Positions 36,424-47,271 of a stretch of DNA of 64,000 bases are shown here, piece by piece. A model generated the notes under the pieces. That model was given only the letters and a program-made list of their open reading frames with translations, was not told the origin of the DNA and ran no database searches. This stretch comes from Archangium lipolyticum (GTDB taxonomy: Bacteria; Myxococcota; Myxococcia; Myxococcales; Myxococcaceae): contig NZ_JANKBZ010000004.1 in NCBI RefSeq assembly GCF_024623785.1, forward strand, positions 372,001-436,000. Direction: 5' to 3'. Position numbers and translations under genes: made by a program. Each line of letters opens with the position of its first letter. The stretch's first letter is position 1.

Positions 36424-36972
36424 TCATTCGCTGGCAACCTCCTCGTTCGCCTTCCGGATATCAGCCAGCGCCAGAATCATCCGGCGGGGCCAGACTCCTT
36501 CCCTCCCGCTCTCCAGGGACTGGTACCCGAACCGCGCGTAGAACGCCGCTGCCGCCTCGTCCTTGGCATCCACGACGATGGCCACCCCACCGGCGTGGCC
36601 GCTGACCTCCAGGGCACGATCATGCGCATCGAGCAGGAGACGCTCGCCATAACCCTGACCGCGCACGCGCACATGCCGCGCCAGACGCCCGATGAGGATG
36701 ACAGGAACGGGATAGCTCGGCGGAAGTCCCTTGGAGAGCGTCGTGGGTAGCGACATCCGCTCCAGGCTCCCCAGGGTCAGCGTGTAGAAACCGAGAACGA
36801 GCGGCAGCTCCGGCCTGTCCCCAGGACGCCTCAGGACCCACGTGCGGCTCGAGCCCCGACGTTGATTCTGCCCCGCCTGGGTTCGGAAGAAGACGTCCAG
36901 TTCCGTCGAACCGGACTCGAACCCGCTGGAACCGTCCGCGCGCGTGAACGCCTGGGTCTCGAAATCAGCAAT
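36424..36972 (-). CDS. TacT-type GNAT acetyltransferase toxin with ATT start, 182 aa
   Basis: GNAT toxin of the TacT family, which acetylates aminoacyl-tRNA. In this frame the N-terminal part reads GFESGSTELDVFF and AGQNQRRGSSRTWVL (the F-x-S-G-x-x-E-L-D-x-F pattern). It is followed by PVPVILIGRLARHVRVRGQGYGERLL (R-x-x-G-x-G acetyl-CoA site) and AAAAFYARFGYQSL. The open frame has no ATG, GTG or TTG upstream of these motifs; the first ATG (36756) would cut off the fold's N-terminal third. ATT 36972 has AGGAG about eight bases upstream, immediately after the antitoxin stop. So the most likely start is ATT, or the sequence has an error here. It is coupled to the antitoxin gene. Confidence 0.65.
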   Translation of the reverse strand: MADFETQAFTRADGSSGFESGSTELDVFFRTQAGQNQRRGSSRTWVLRRPGDRPELPLVLGFYTLTLGSLERMSLPTTLSKGLPPSYPVPVILIGRLARHVRVRGQGYGERLLLDAHDRALEVSGHAGGVAIVVDAKDEAAAAFYARFGYQSLESGREGVWPRRMILALADIRKANEEVASE

Positions 36973-36976
36973 GGCC

Positions 36977-37342
36977 TCACTCCTGTTTCCTGTGCTTGCG
37001 CTTGTTTCGTCTCGCCACCGCTTCTTTCAATGCAGGAGTCGGTCCAGGCGGGTTCTCCAGCAACTTCCGCGTGCGGTCGAAATCCGCGTCCGACAGGACG
37101 ATGCGCTCGCGCCGCGCCGCCCACTCCACCTGGGTCAGCGCGGGGCTCGTGAACTCGCGCACCCGCTGAGTGTCGGTATCGAGAAAGGCGATCCGCCACC
37201 CCTGCTTCAGTTCCATGACCGTCTTGAAGAACAGGCTCAGGGCCTCATCGACAATCTGGCTCTTGCTCAGACCCAGCTCTTCCTCGAGGTGGCTTACCTG
37301 GTCCATCCGTGCTTCTGGCACGGTCGCTTCCAGCCGGCTCAT
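36977..37342 (-). CDS. TacA-like ribbon-helix-helix antitoxin, 121 aa
   Basis: DUF1778/TacA-type antitoxin: a ribbon-helix-helix start (SRLEATVPEARMDQ...ELGLSKSQIVDEALSLFF) that binds DNA as a dimer, and a C-terminal toxin-binding arm with LSDADFDRTRKLLENPPGPTPALKEAV. That arm has the L-x-x-x-D-x-x-x-x-x-x-x-L-x-N-P-P pattern typical of TacA. The stop lies four bases upstream of the toxin's ATT, with the toxin's AGGAG inside the last codons, so the two are co-translated. Three GGGTA-type half-sites lie upstream and may serve autoregulation. ATG 37342 follows GGGAG. Confidence 0.75.
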   Translation of the reverse strand: MSRLEATVPEARMDQVSHLEEELGLSKSQIVDEALSLFFKTVMELKQGWRIAFLDTDTQRVREFTSPALTQVEWAARRERIVLSDADFDRTRKLLENPPGPTPALKEAVARRNKRKHRKQE

Positions 37343-37353
37343 GGTGCTCTCCC

Positions 37354-37399
37354 GGGGGTACAGGTCTATTCCGTGAATACCCCCTCAAAAATGAGGGTA
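37354..37399. promoter_or_regulatory. Candidate operator of the toxin-antitoxin operon
   Basis: Upstream of the antitoxin start the sequence carries GGGGGTA (37354-37360), its exact inverted copy TACCCCC (37378-37384) and a third related half-site GAGGGTA (37393-37399); the last two flank a CCCTCA-AAAA-TGAGGG palindrome. RHH antitoxins bind such spaced half-sites, so these are candidate autoregulatory operators. No -35/-10 pair is evident. Confidence 0.4.
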
Positions 37400-37503
37400 A
37401 TCTCCGGAACGGCGGAGGGCAATCCAACCCAGCTGTCCTGGGCCCTCCATGCAGCCCTCCTAGCCGCAGGGCCAGCGTGTCTGGCGTGGAAGAAACTCCA
37501 TAC

Positions 37504-38199
37504 TCACGCCCGGACCCGCGCCGTCCGGCACCTCGTCACCAGGGTCTCGAAAACGAGATACGAGAGCAGCACCAGCGCGGCGAACACGAGTGTCGTCCCC
37601 ACCAGCCACCGGTATGTCAGCGGCTCGCGCAGGTGCCCGAGCACCGCCTCGAAGAGCGACCCCGGCCTGCTCAGCACGTGCCAGCTGTTCCACCGCTCGA
37701 AGCGTCCCAGGTAGATGCCGTAGCCGCACAGCACCGAGGCCGCCAGCACCCCGCTCCACGCCACCGCCCTCCCCCACCGCTCCTCCAACAACCGCTTCCA
37801 CACCTCCAGCGACAGCAGCCCCATCAACCACCCGCTGGCCGCGAAGCTCGCCAGCATCGCCGCGTCGAACCACAGCGGCACGCCCGGCCGGGGCTTCAGG
37901 TGGATGAAGTCCGTCACCAGGTACGGCGCGTTGGGGAACGACAGCAGCCACGCCACCCCCAGCGGCAGCAGGTTCCACCACCGCGCCAGCCCCCGCGCAT
38001 GCAGCAGGCCCGCCAGCAGCGCGAGCCCATACGGCACGAACGCCAGGAACAGGTTCCACACCAGGAAGATGAAGCTCATCCTCCCACTCCACTCGAGCCG
38101 GGCCTGGAGCATCACCACGGCCACCGTGCCGCTGAGCAGCACCGGCAGGAACCCGTGGAGACGGAGGAGGGACAACACTCGGGAGCGCAAGGTCATCAT
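37504..38199 (-). CDS. DUF1361 membrane protein, 231 aa
   Basis: Seven or so hydrophobic helices. The DUF1361 signatures are present: FLVWNLFLAFVPYGLALLAG and LSFPNAPYLVTDFIHLKPRPG (F-x-N-x-P-Y-x-x-T-D-x-x-H-L), plus GIYLGRFERWNSWHVLSRP. Function is unknown. The start MMTLRSRVLSLL places the first helix right after the N-terminus. It diverges from the enoyl-CoA hydratase family gene across about 130 bases. Confidence 0.8.
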   Translation of the reverse strand: MMTLRSRVLSLLRLHGFLPVLLSGTVAVVMLQARLEWSGRMSFIFLVWNLFLAFVPYGLALLAGLLHARGLARWWNLLPLGVAWLLSFPNAPYLVTDFIHLKPRPGVPLWFDAAMLASFAASGWLMGLLSLEVWKRLLEERWGRAVAWSGVLAASVLCGYGIYLGRFERWNSWHVLSRPGSLFEAVLGHLREPLTYRWLVGTTLVFAALVLLSYLVFETLVTRCRTARVRA

Positions 38200-38331
38200 G
38201 GGGTGTACCGTGCCGTGGCCCGGAAACCACGGGTGTGGACGGGGAGAGACACCTGGAAGGGGCCGCGAGGCCTCCCCCCAGGCAACGAAGCAAGCCCCGC
38301 GCCATTCCCGCTCCGGCTAATCTCCCTTCCC

Positions 38332-39081
38332 ATGTCCGACACGCTGCTGACGAACCTCGACGCGGGAATCCTCACCCTCACCTTCAACCGGCCGCAGAAG
38401 AAGAACGCCTTCACCGGCGAGATGTACGACGCGGCCGCCCGCGCCCTGCTCGACGCCGACAAGAACGACGCCGTGCGCGTGGTGGTCCTCACCGGCGCGG
38501 GCGGCGCCTTCACCGCGGGCAATGACCTCAAGGACTTCCTCGAGACGCCGCCCTCCGGCGAGGACAGCCCCGTGTTCCGCTTCCTGCGCGCCCTCGCGCA
38601 CCACACCCGCCCCGTGGTGGCCGGTGTGGACGGCGTGGCGGTGGGCATCGGCACCACCCTGCTGCTGCACTGTGACTACGTGGCCGCCTCCGAGCGCGCC
38701 GTCTTCAGCATGCCCTTCGTCAACCTCGGCCTCAGCCCCGAGGGCGCCTCCAGCCTGCTGCTGCCCCGCATCGCCGGCATGGCGCTCGCCTCCGAGCTCC
38801 TCATGTTCGGCGAGCCCTTCGACGCCGCCACCGCCCTGCGCGCCGGCATCGTCAACCAGGTGGTGCCCGAGGCCGGCCTCGCCGAGCTCGTCCAGAAGCG
38901 CGCCGCCGCGCTCGCCGCCAAACCTTTGGAGTCGCTGCGCCTCACCAAGCGCCTGCTGCGCGAGCCCGTGCGCGCCACCGTGGACGAGGCCCTCTCGCGC
39001 GAGGGCGCCCTCTTCATCCAGCGGCTCGGCTCGGCCGAGGCCCGCGAGGCCTTCAACGCCTTCCTCTCCAAGAAGAAGTAG
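38332..39081 (+). CDS. Enoyl-CoA hydratase/isomerase family protein, 249 aa
   Basis: Crotonase-fold enzyme. Motifs: FTAGNDLKDFLE (oxyanion hole and A-x-G-N-D-L), then VGIGTTLLLHCDYVAAS, and LGLSPEGASSLLLPRIAG with Glu137 in S-P-E. The first catalytic Glu of true hydratases (in G-G-x-E-L) is replaced by Thr here, and only the second-site Glu is kept. This single-Glu arrangement and the A-F-T-A-G-N-D loop fit delta3-delta2-enoyl-CoA isomerases (Eci/PaaG) better than hydratases. Likely fatty-acid degradation of unsaturated chains. The ATG follows a C/T-rich leader without a strong ribosome-binding site. Confidence 0.85.
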   Translation: MSDTLLTNLDAGILTLTFNRPQKKNAFTGEMYDAAARALLDADKNDAVRVVVLTGAGGAFTAGNDLKDFLETPPSGEDSPVFRFLRALAHHTRPVVAGVDGVAVGIGTTLLLHCDYVAASERAVFSMPFVNLGLSPEGASSLLLPRIAGMALASELLMFGEPFDAATALRAGIVNQVVPEAGLAELVQKRAAALAAKPLESLRLTKRLLREPVRATVDEALSREGALFIQRLGSAEAREAFNAFLSKKK

Positions 39082-39090
39082 CGCCGCCCC

Positions 39091-39291
39091 TCACGTGCCC
39101 GTGCCCAGCAGCGGCACCTCCGGCTCCGGGGCGCGCGGGCGCTCGGCCACCTTGAGCCGCCGAACCACCCGCCCCATGTCCGCCGGCGACACCGGCGGCC
39201 ACACCCGGGGTGGGGTGCGAGGAAGGACGGGACGCGAGGAGGACCGGGGGAACACCAGGGGAGACAGGCCGTCGTCCTTCTCGTGCGCCAT
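39091..39291 (-). CDS. Small hypothetical protein, 66 aa
   Basis: A short Pro/Arg-rich frame (MAHEKDDGLSPLVFPRS...). It has CGGAGGCGACG just upstream of the ATG, a good ribosome-binding site, but the composition is that of a disordered protein and there is no domain. It lies opposite and just after the end of the enoyl-CoA isomerase gene. It may be real; no function is known. Confidence 0.45.
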   Translation of the reverse strand: MAHEKDDGLSPLVFPRSSSRPVLPRTPPRVWPPVSPADMGRVVRRLKVAERPRAPEPEVPLLGTGT

Positions 39292-39438
39292 CGTCGCCTC
39301 CGAGGGGGGGAACCGCTACTCCGAGTGAAAAGGCTAGGGATCCCCCTCCGGGACGGTCAAGGCAGCCGGGTCTTGGCGGTGGGCTCTGTTTTCCATCGAA
39401 AACCCGCAAAGCCTCGACTGTCTCCCGGACGACAGCCC

Positions 39439-42180
<2,742 letters not shown>

Positions 42181-42273
42181 GGGCGGGGGTGTAGCGCAGG
42201 AAGGGCGGGCAAGGTAGCGGTGGGCGGCGGGAGCCCCCTTGCCTGGCATGCCGCTTCCAGGTGGAGTGCCGCC

Positions 42274-43257
42274 GTGTCCGCCCCTGTCTCCGCTCCCGAG
42301 TCCCCGCGCCTTCCCGTTCCTTCCGCCCGTCTCACCCAGGTGCTCGGCGAGCGCCCGGGGCCGGTGGTGGGGTGGGTCGTCAACCGGCTGCTGGACGTGG
42401 TGTGCGCGCTGCCCGCGTCCACGCGCGACGCACTCGCCCGCTTCGTGGGGTGGTTGGCGTTCTCCCTGGGCATCCGCCGCCGGGTGGCCCTGGAGAACCT
42501 GAGGCACGCGTACCCCGACATGGGCGAGGCCGAGCGGCGGAGGATCGCCCTCGGGGCCTACATCACCATGACGCGCGTGGTGCTCGAGTCCATCGACGAG
42601 AAGGACCACGTGGAGCTGGGGTGGGCGGAGCCGGAGGAGGCGGGTGGAGCGTGGGGAGCGCTGAAGGAGATGGTCGCGAAGGGGCAGGGAGCGATCATCG
42701 TGACGGCGCACTTCGGCAACTGGGAGCGGGCGGGGAAGCTGGTGTGCCAGCGGGGGATTCCACTGAACGCGCTGGTGCGCCCGCTGAAGGGGGCGCTGAA
42801 CATGCGCATCGTGGACAACCGGCTGAAGGCGGGGGTGGGGCTCATCTACCCGAAGGGGGCCATCGCGCAGGTGAACGAGGCGGTGAAGCTGGGCGAGTCG
42901 GTGCTGATGCTGCTGGACCAGGCGCTGCCGGCGAAGGCGGCGGTGTTCGTGCCCTTCTTCGGACGGCCAGCGTCCACGACACCTGCGATGGCGGTGGTGG
43001 CGCAGCGCACAGGGGCGCCGGTGTTCGTGATGATGGGGGTGCGGGACGCGAGTGGGCGCAGGATGCGGCTGGAATTCGAGGGACCCATTCCGCCGCCCGA
43101 GGGAGTGAGCGGGCAGGAGGCCATCACGGCGCACACGGCGGCGGTGACGGCGGTGCTGGAGAAGTACATCCGGCGCTACCCGGACCAGTGGTTGTGGCTG
43201 CACCGGAGGTGGAAGGTGCAACCGCCGCCGGAAGGCGCCCCCACCCTCCAGGGTTGA
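42274..43257 (+). CDS. LpxL/HtrB-type lipid A acyltransferase, 327 aa
   Basis: Predicted inner-membrane acyltransferase of the LpxL/LpxM group, adding a secondary acyl chain to lipid A. The motif H-x4-E is seen as AHFGNWERAGK (His146, Glu151), followed by NALVRPLKGALNMRIVDNRLK and FFGRPASTTPAMAVVAQRTG. Length fits the family. GTG 42274 is in frame with AGGTGGAG eight bases upstream, and the N-terminal hydrophobic stretch begins at VVGWVVNRLLDVVCALP. An open frame from 39283 is shadow coding. The repeat copy at 43270 lies in its 3' spacer. Confidence 0.8.
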   Translation: MSAPVSAPESPRLPVPSARLTQVLGERPGPVVGWVVNRLLDVVCALPASTRDALARFVGWLAFSLGIRRRVALENLRHAYPDMGEAERRRIALGAYITMTRVVLESIDEKDHVELGWAEPEEAGGAWGALKEMVAKGQGAIIVTAHFGNWERAGKLVCQRGIPLNALVRPLKGALNMRIVDNRLKAGVGLIYPKGAIAQVNEAVKLGESVLMLLDQALPAKAAVFVPFFGRPASTTPAMAVVAQRTGAPVFVMMGVRDASGRRMRLEFEGPIPPPEGVSGQEAITAHTAAVTAVLEKYIRRYPDQWLWLHRRWKVQPPPEGAPTLQG

Positions 43258-43269
43258 ATCCGTGTATGT

Positions 43270-43304
43270 CCCCTCTCCCTCTGGGAGAGGGCTAGGGTGA
43301 GGGT
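43270..43304. repeat. Palindromic repeat copy E
   Basis: Inverted copy of the element (stem CCCTCTCCC-TCT-GGGAGAGGG, arm CTAGGGTGAGGGT) in the spacer between the acyltransferase and metallophosphoesterase genes, right behind the acyltransferase stop at 43257. The flank TTGAATCCGTGTATGTC is the complement of the flank of copy B. Confidence 0.9.
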
Positions 43305-43329
43305 CGTCCCCACCCGTGACACGAGCACC

Positions 43330-43989
43330 ATGACGCGAACCATCTTCATCGGAGACGTGCACGGCTGCGCGGAGGAGCTCGACGCGCTGTTGAAGGAGTG
43401 CCGCTACCGGAAGGGAGACCGGGTGGTGCTGGTGGGAGACCTGGTGGCGAAGGGCCCGGACTCGGCGGGGGTGGTGCGCCGGGCGAGGGAGGGCGGGATG
43501 CTCGCGGTGAGGGGCAACCACGACGAGCACGTGCTGCGCTGGCGAGCGGGGAAGATGCCCGAGGGCAAGAAGCTCAAGCGCGAGCACAAGCAGGTGCTGG
43601 ACACGCTGGAGGACGAGGACTGGGAGTACCTCGAATCGCTGCCGCTGCACCTGCATTTCCCCGAGCTGAACGTCCGGGTGGTGCACGGAGGGCTGGTGCC
43701 CGGCGTGCCCTTGAAGGAGCAGAAACCGGAGCTGATGCTCAACCTGCGCAGCATCACGCCGGACGGAGAGCCGTCGAAGAGGCTGGAGGACGGGGAGCCC
43801 TGGGCGAGCCTGTGGAAGGGGCCCGAGCTCGTCATCTTCGGCCACGACGCGCTGCGCGGAGTGCAACGACATCCGCACGCCATCGGATTGGACTCGGGGT
43901 GCGTCTATGGAAGGCAGCTCACCGCGTACGTGCTGCCCGAGGCCCGCTTCTACTCGGTGGAGGCGAAGCGAGTGTACATGGAACTCTGA
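43330..43989 (+). CDS. Metallophosphoesterase (ApaH/PrpE-like), 219 aa
   Basis: Two-metal phosphoesterase. Signature motifs: TIFIGDVHGCAEELDALL (D-x-H), then VVLVGDLVAKGPDSAGVV (G-D-x-x-x-x-G-P), MLAVRGNHDEHVL (G-N-H-D/E) and VRVVHGGLVPGVP, with GHDALRG and GLDSGCVYG at the end. This is the ApaH/PrpE-type arrangement for di-nucleotide polyphosphates or phosphoproteins; the substrate is unknown. ATG 43330 gives the correct N-terminus. Downstream genes are on the same strand. Confidence 0.85.
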   Translation: MTRTIFIGDVHGCAEELDALLKECRYRKGDRVVLVGDLVAKGPDSAGVVRRAREGGMLAVRGNHDEHVLRWRAGKMPEGKKLKREHKQVLDTLEDEDWEYLESLPLHLHFPELNVRVVHGGLVPGVPLKEQKPELMLNLRSITPDGEPSKRLEDGEPWASLWKGPELVIFGHDALRGVQRHPHAIGLDSGCVYGRQLTAYVLPEARFYSVEAKRVYMEL

Positions 43990-44052
43990 CGGGCAATGCT
44001 GGAATGATGGGTGAGGAAATCGGCGAGTTGTTGCCCTGCCTCTGAAACGGCC

Positions 44053-44742
44053 ATGGCCATGCGTCGACCCACCGAAACCCTGCTGCCCGACCTCTCCAAC
44101 GAGGAGCCCTGGTTCGAGCTGAAGTTCCAGCTCCGTGAGTTGGACGCCGACCTGGGGGATTTGCTCATGCGCCTTCGGATACAGAAGGCCGCAGTGGGAG
44201 CCAAGGAGGAGGCCACCCAGCTCTGGAGCGAGCTGTACGAGTTGTACATCCTGGCGAATCACGATGCGGAGGACCATGCACCTCGTGCCGTGCAACTCGC
44301 TCAACATCTTCTCACCGAGCCCACAGTGCCCGTGCCCGAATGGAGCTTTGGGACCGAAACCCACCCCTGTGACTTCGAGCTCCCCGAGGAAATAAGCGGA
44401 TGTCACGCCCTGCCCGAGGTCAGTTCCAGGCTCGCACTTCATCTGGATGAGGCCATCTCCGCCTTCTCACAGGCACACCAGACCGTCGTGCACGCAATGG
44501 ACATACGCGGCACCGTACGCGCCGTGCTCGAACACGTCCTCCAACACGCCGCGCGCTGCCAGCAACTTCTCCAAGGCCCCGCCCGAGAGCATGTCCGGTC
44601 CGCATGGCAATGGAGCGTCCCCTATTGGCGCCTGATGGATCCGGAATCAGCCGCCGCACATGATGCGCGTGCCACCGAAGCCGAAGCCGAGCTCGCCATC
44701 ATCGAGGCGGAACTCGATGCTCGGGAGCCGAAGAAGCCTTGA
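44053..44742 (+). CDS. Hypothetical helical protein, 229 aa
   Basis: No family recognised. The predicted composition is largely amphipathic helix (WFELKFQLRELDADLGDLLM, EEATQLWSELYELYILAN, SRLALHLDEAISAFSQAHQT), with two Cys-containing loops and a final Ala/Glu-rich coiled coil (ATEAEAELAIIEAELDA). Base composition looks a little less G/C-rich than the neighbours. ATG 44053 is used; ATG 44059 is possible. A DUF2087 gene begins 20 bases downstream and is probably in the same operon. Confidence 0.6.
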   Translation: MAMRRPTETLLPDLSNEEPWFELKFQLRELDADLGDLLMRLRIQKAAVGAKEEATQLWSELYELYILANHDAEDHAPRAVQLAQHLLTEPTVPVPEWSFGTETHPCDFELPEEISGCHALPEVSSRLALHLDEAISAFSQAHQTVVHAMDIRGTVRAVLEHVLQHAARCQQLLQGPAREHVRSAWQWSVPYWRLMDPESAAAHDARATEAEAELAIIEAELDAREPKKP

Positions 44743-44762
44743 AGAGAGGACCCACACCCGCC

Positions 44763-45041
44763 ATGAACGACCCGAGTGTCTCCGTCTCCAAGAAGCTCTC
44801 CCACTACCTCGACAAAGAGGGCCGGTTGAAGGTCTGGCCCTCCAGGCGCACCGACCAGCTCGAGGCCCTGCGCTATCTGGCGGCCCGCCTCCCGGGAACC
44901 GAATGGAGTGAGAGCGAGCTGAACGACCTGCTCAATGACCTGCACACCTTCGGAGACTGGGCGCTCCTGCGCCGAGACCTCTACGACGCGCGCATCCTCG
45001 ATCGCTCGTCCGATGGCCGGCGCTACTGGAAGCGGGCCTGA
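44763..45041 (+). CDS. DUF2087 protein, 92 aa
   Basis: A small domain that matches DUF2087: VSKKLSHYLDKEGRLKVWPS, EALRYLAARL...WSESELNDLLNDLH, TFGDWALLRRDLYDARIL and DRSSDGRRYWKR. The family is a winged-helix-like C-terminal domain, often joined to transcription-regulator proteins and here free-standing. Function unknown. ATG 44763 is used; a TTG at 44739 would add only eight residues. Confidence 0.8.
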   Translation: MNDPSVSVSKKLSHYLDKEGRLKVWPSRRTDQLEALRYLAARLPGTEWSESELNDLLNDLHTFGDWALLRRDLYDARILDRSSDGRRYWKRA

Positions 45042-45235
45042 GCCGCACCGCGAAGCCGCGAACACCATCCAGGCCACGGAAGCATCGAGCAGGCCGTGCA
45101 CCCCCATCAGCCACGGCAGCAGGCAGGGGCGTTGCACGGCCTTCCTCGACGAGCCACACGGGCCCGCCGAGCCGCACCGCCGCCACACGCAGTCCACGTG
45201 CCGGGCGAGCGCGGCGGGGGCGGGCACACGCGTCC

Positions 45236-46528
45236 CTACGCCCTGGGCGGGCGCACCACCAGCACGGGCCGGTCGGCGCGCGTCATCACCTCCTGAGCCA
45301 CCGAGCCCATCAGCGCCTTCTTCAGCCCAGAGATTCCATGCGCGCCCACGCAGATGACGTCCACGCTCAACCGCTCCGCCGTCTTGAGGATCGCCGTGGC
45401 CGAGCTCCCGTCCGACAGCACCAGCAGCTCCACCTTGCGCCCGTGGCCCTCCGCGTCCCGGGGCAGCAGTTGCTGGAGCCGCTGCTTCAGCTCCTGCTCC
45501 CGCTCCCGGTCCACCACCTTGTCACTCACATGCAACACGTGCACCGTGCCGCCCCCGGGCAGCAGCGAGAAGGCATGGGGAATGGCCTGGTTGCCCGTGT
45601 CCGAGAAGTCCGTGGCCACCAGCACCGAGCGCAGCGTGGGCACCACCCCCTCCACGGTCCGCTCCGTCATCACCGGCACGCTCACCACCGACATCTTCGC
45701 CAGCCGCAGCGCATGGTGCGACACACTCCACAGCTTGCCCAGCGCGCGCCGCTGGTGCGTGCCCACCACCACCACGTCCGCCTTCTCGTCCGCGGCGATC
45801 GCCACCAGGTGGTCCGCGATGCGCCCCAGGCCCGGCTCCAGCCGCACCCGCACCGGCTGGCCCTCCGCGTCCAGCGACGTCACCAGCGAGCGCACCTCCT
45901 GCTCCAGCGCGCGCGACAGCTCCGGCGTCACCTGCTGGAAGACCATCGGGTGCGGCAGGCCGAAGCGCTCGTACTCCTCGTTCGCCCAGTACACCCGCGC
46001 CGCCACCACCTCCACCGCGCCATACTTCCGCAGGCCCTTCACCCAGTCGCGCGCCACCATGTACGTCTGCGAGCGATCCACCCCCAGCATCACCTTCAAC
46101 GGGCGCTCGCCCTTCACCCAGGCCTCGAAGGGCTCCGCGTCCCTCACCACCAGCAGCGGCACCGGCAGCGTCGTGGCCAGCCGGTCCACCGTGCCGCCCA
46201 GCCCCAGGAAGGGCGAGGCGCTCGTGGGCCCCGCCGTCACCACCAGCGACACGCCCTTCTCCTCCGCGAAGCGCGCCAGCTCCACCGCCGACTCACCCGT
46301 CAGCAGCTGGTGGCTCACCCGCGCGCCCAGCTTCTCCAACCGGCGCACCTCGTCGGTCAGCGCCGCCCTCGCCGTGTCCACCAGCGGCTGGCCGAAGGCC
46401 CTCGACAGGTCCCCCGGCAGCACGTGCACCAGGAAGAGGGGCTCGTCCATCTTCCGCGCGAGCTCCGCCGCGGCCGTGGCCGCTCGCTGCGCGGCGTCCG
46501 AGAAGTGGGTGGCACAGAGGATGGACAT
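45236..46528 (-). CDS. Triple universal-stress-protein (UspA) protein, 430 aa
   Basis: Three UspA-like domains in one chain (~1-130, 140-285, 300-430). Domain 3 begins VLVATDFSDTGNQAI and ends IKTAERLSVDVICVGAHGISGLKKALMGSVAQEV with a G-x-x-G-x9-G-[ST] ATP motif. Domain 1 ends in GPTSASPFLGLGGTVDRLA and domain 2 in VVGTHQRRALGKLWSVSH, where the motif is degraded. So only the last domain looks competent for ATP. A stress or redox role is usual; no partner is adjacent apart from the divergent thioredoxin gene. Start MSILCATHFSDAAQ. Confidence 0.85.
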   Translation of the reverse strand: MSILCATHFSDAAQRAATAAAELARKMDEPLFLVHVLPGDLSRAFGQPLVDTARAALTDEVRRLEKLGARVSHQLLTGESAVELARFAEEKGVSLVVTAGPTSASPFLGLGGTVDRLATTLPVPLLVVRDAEPFEAWVKGERPLKVMLGVDRSQTYMVARDWVKGLRKYGAVEVVAARVYWANEEYERFGLPHPMVFQQVTPELSRALEQEVRSLVTSLDAEGQPVRVRLEPGLGRIADHLVAIAADEKADVVVVGTHQRRALGKLWSVSHHALRLAKMSVVSVPVMTERTVEGVVPTLRSVLVATDFSDTGNQAIPHAFSLLPGGGTVHVLHVSDKVVDREREQELKQRLQQLLPRDAEGHGRKVELLVLSDGSSATAILKTAERLSVDVICVGAHGISGLKKALMGSVAQEVMTRADRPVLVVRPPRA

Positions 46529-46806
46529 GGTATCGGCTCCAGAAGATTCGGGCCCTCGGGGGGCAGTGGGAACTCGGGTTCACTTCGTCGGCCGCCACTC
46601 TAGCCAGCGGCGGCCCCCGTGGGGGTGGAACGTGCAAGCGGCGCTCCACCCCTCCGTCCCCTCCCATCCCCCGTAAAAGCTGCGTTCCCGGGGAGGGCAC
46701 TGCAAAGCCTGCGCGCCCGCCCCCAGAGCGCGCGAGCGGGCCGACCCGGCATCCATTCTGCGTGAACTGAATCGCTACCTTTCAACCAGGAGGCCTGGAG
46801 GTCCCC

Positions 46807-47256
46807 ATGTTCCGATGCTCGTCCTGTGGTGCCTTCAACCGCGTGCCCGAGTCCCGTCCCCCTGGCCAGCCCACCTGTGGCCGTTGCCAGCGCCCGCTCG
46901 ACCTGTCGGGCGCGCCGCAGGAGGTGGACGGGGAGGGGCTGTGGCGGGCGGTGAGGGCCTCGCCGGTGCCCGTCCTGTTGGACTTGTGGGCCCCCTGGTG
47001 TGGCCCGTGCCGCGCCGCGACGCCCATCCTCGCCGCCGTGGGCCGTGCCCAGGCGGGCCGGCTGCTCGTCCTCAAGCTGAACACCGATGAGAACCCGCAG
47101 GCCTCCGCTCAGCTCGGCGTGCGAGGCATTCCCACCTTCGTCGTCTTCTCGGGCGGCCGCGAGGTGGCGCGACGCAGCGGGTTGATGCCGCAACAGGAGC
47201 TGGAGCGCTGGGCCCTGGCCGGGGCCCAGGGCGGAGCACCCTGGGCCTCGGCGTGA
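46807..47256 (+). CDS. trxC: Thioredoxin 2 (zinc-ribbon thioredoxin), 149 aa
   Basis: Cytoplasmic dithiol oxidoreductase. N-terminal four-Cys zinc ribbon (CSSC at Cys4/Cys7, CGRC at Cys24/Cys27), then the thioredoxin fold with active site WAPWCGPC (Cys65, Cys68), cis-Pro in GIPTF and a helix GGREVARRSG. The zinc-ribbon extension and length define the TrxC type, which in Escherichia coli is under oxidative-stress control. AGGAGG lies upstream of the ATG. It diverges from the Usp gene across 278 bases, which fits stress control of both genes (inference). Confidence 0.9.
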   Translation: MFRCSSCGAFNRVPESRPPGQPTCGRCQRPLDLSGAPQEVDGEGLWRAVRASPVPVLLDLWAPWCGPCRAATPILAAVGRAQAGRLLVLKLNTDENPQASAQLGVRGIPTFVVFSGGREVARRSGLMPQQELERWALAGAQGGAPWASA

Positions 47257-47271
47257 GGGCGTCCGGCGGGC

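Noticed and set aside
44622-45227. Minus-strand 201-codon frame over the DUF2087 gene
   Set aside because: The plus strand shows a clear DUF2087 domain. The minus frame has no motif and runs into the spacer.
46529-46806. Palindrome CCCCC-GT-GGGGG and other G/C hairpins in the Usp-thioredoxin spacer
   Set aside because: Simple G/C palindromes are expected at this base composition; no promoter pattern or known regulator site could be tied to them.
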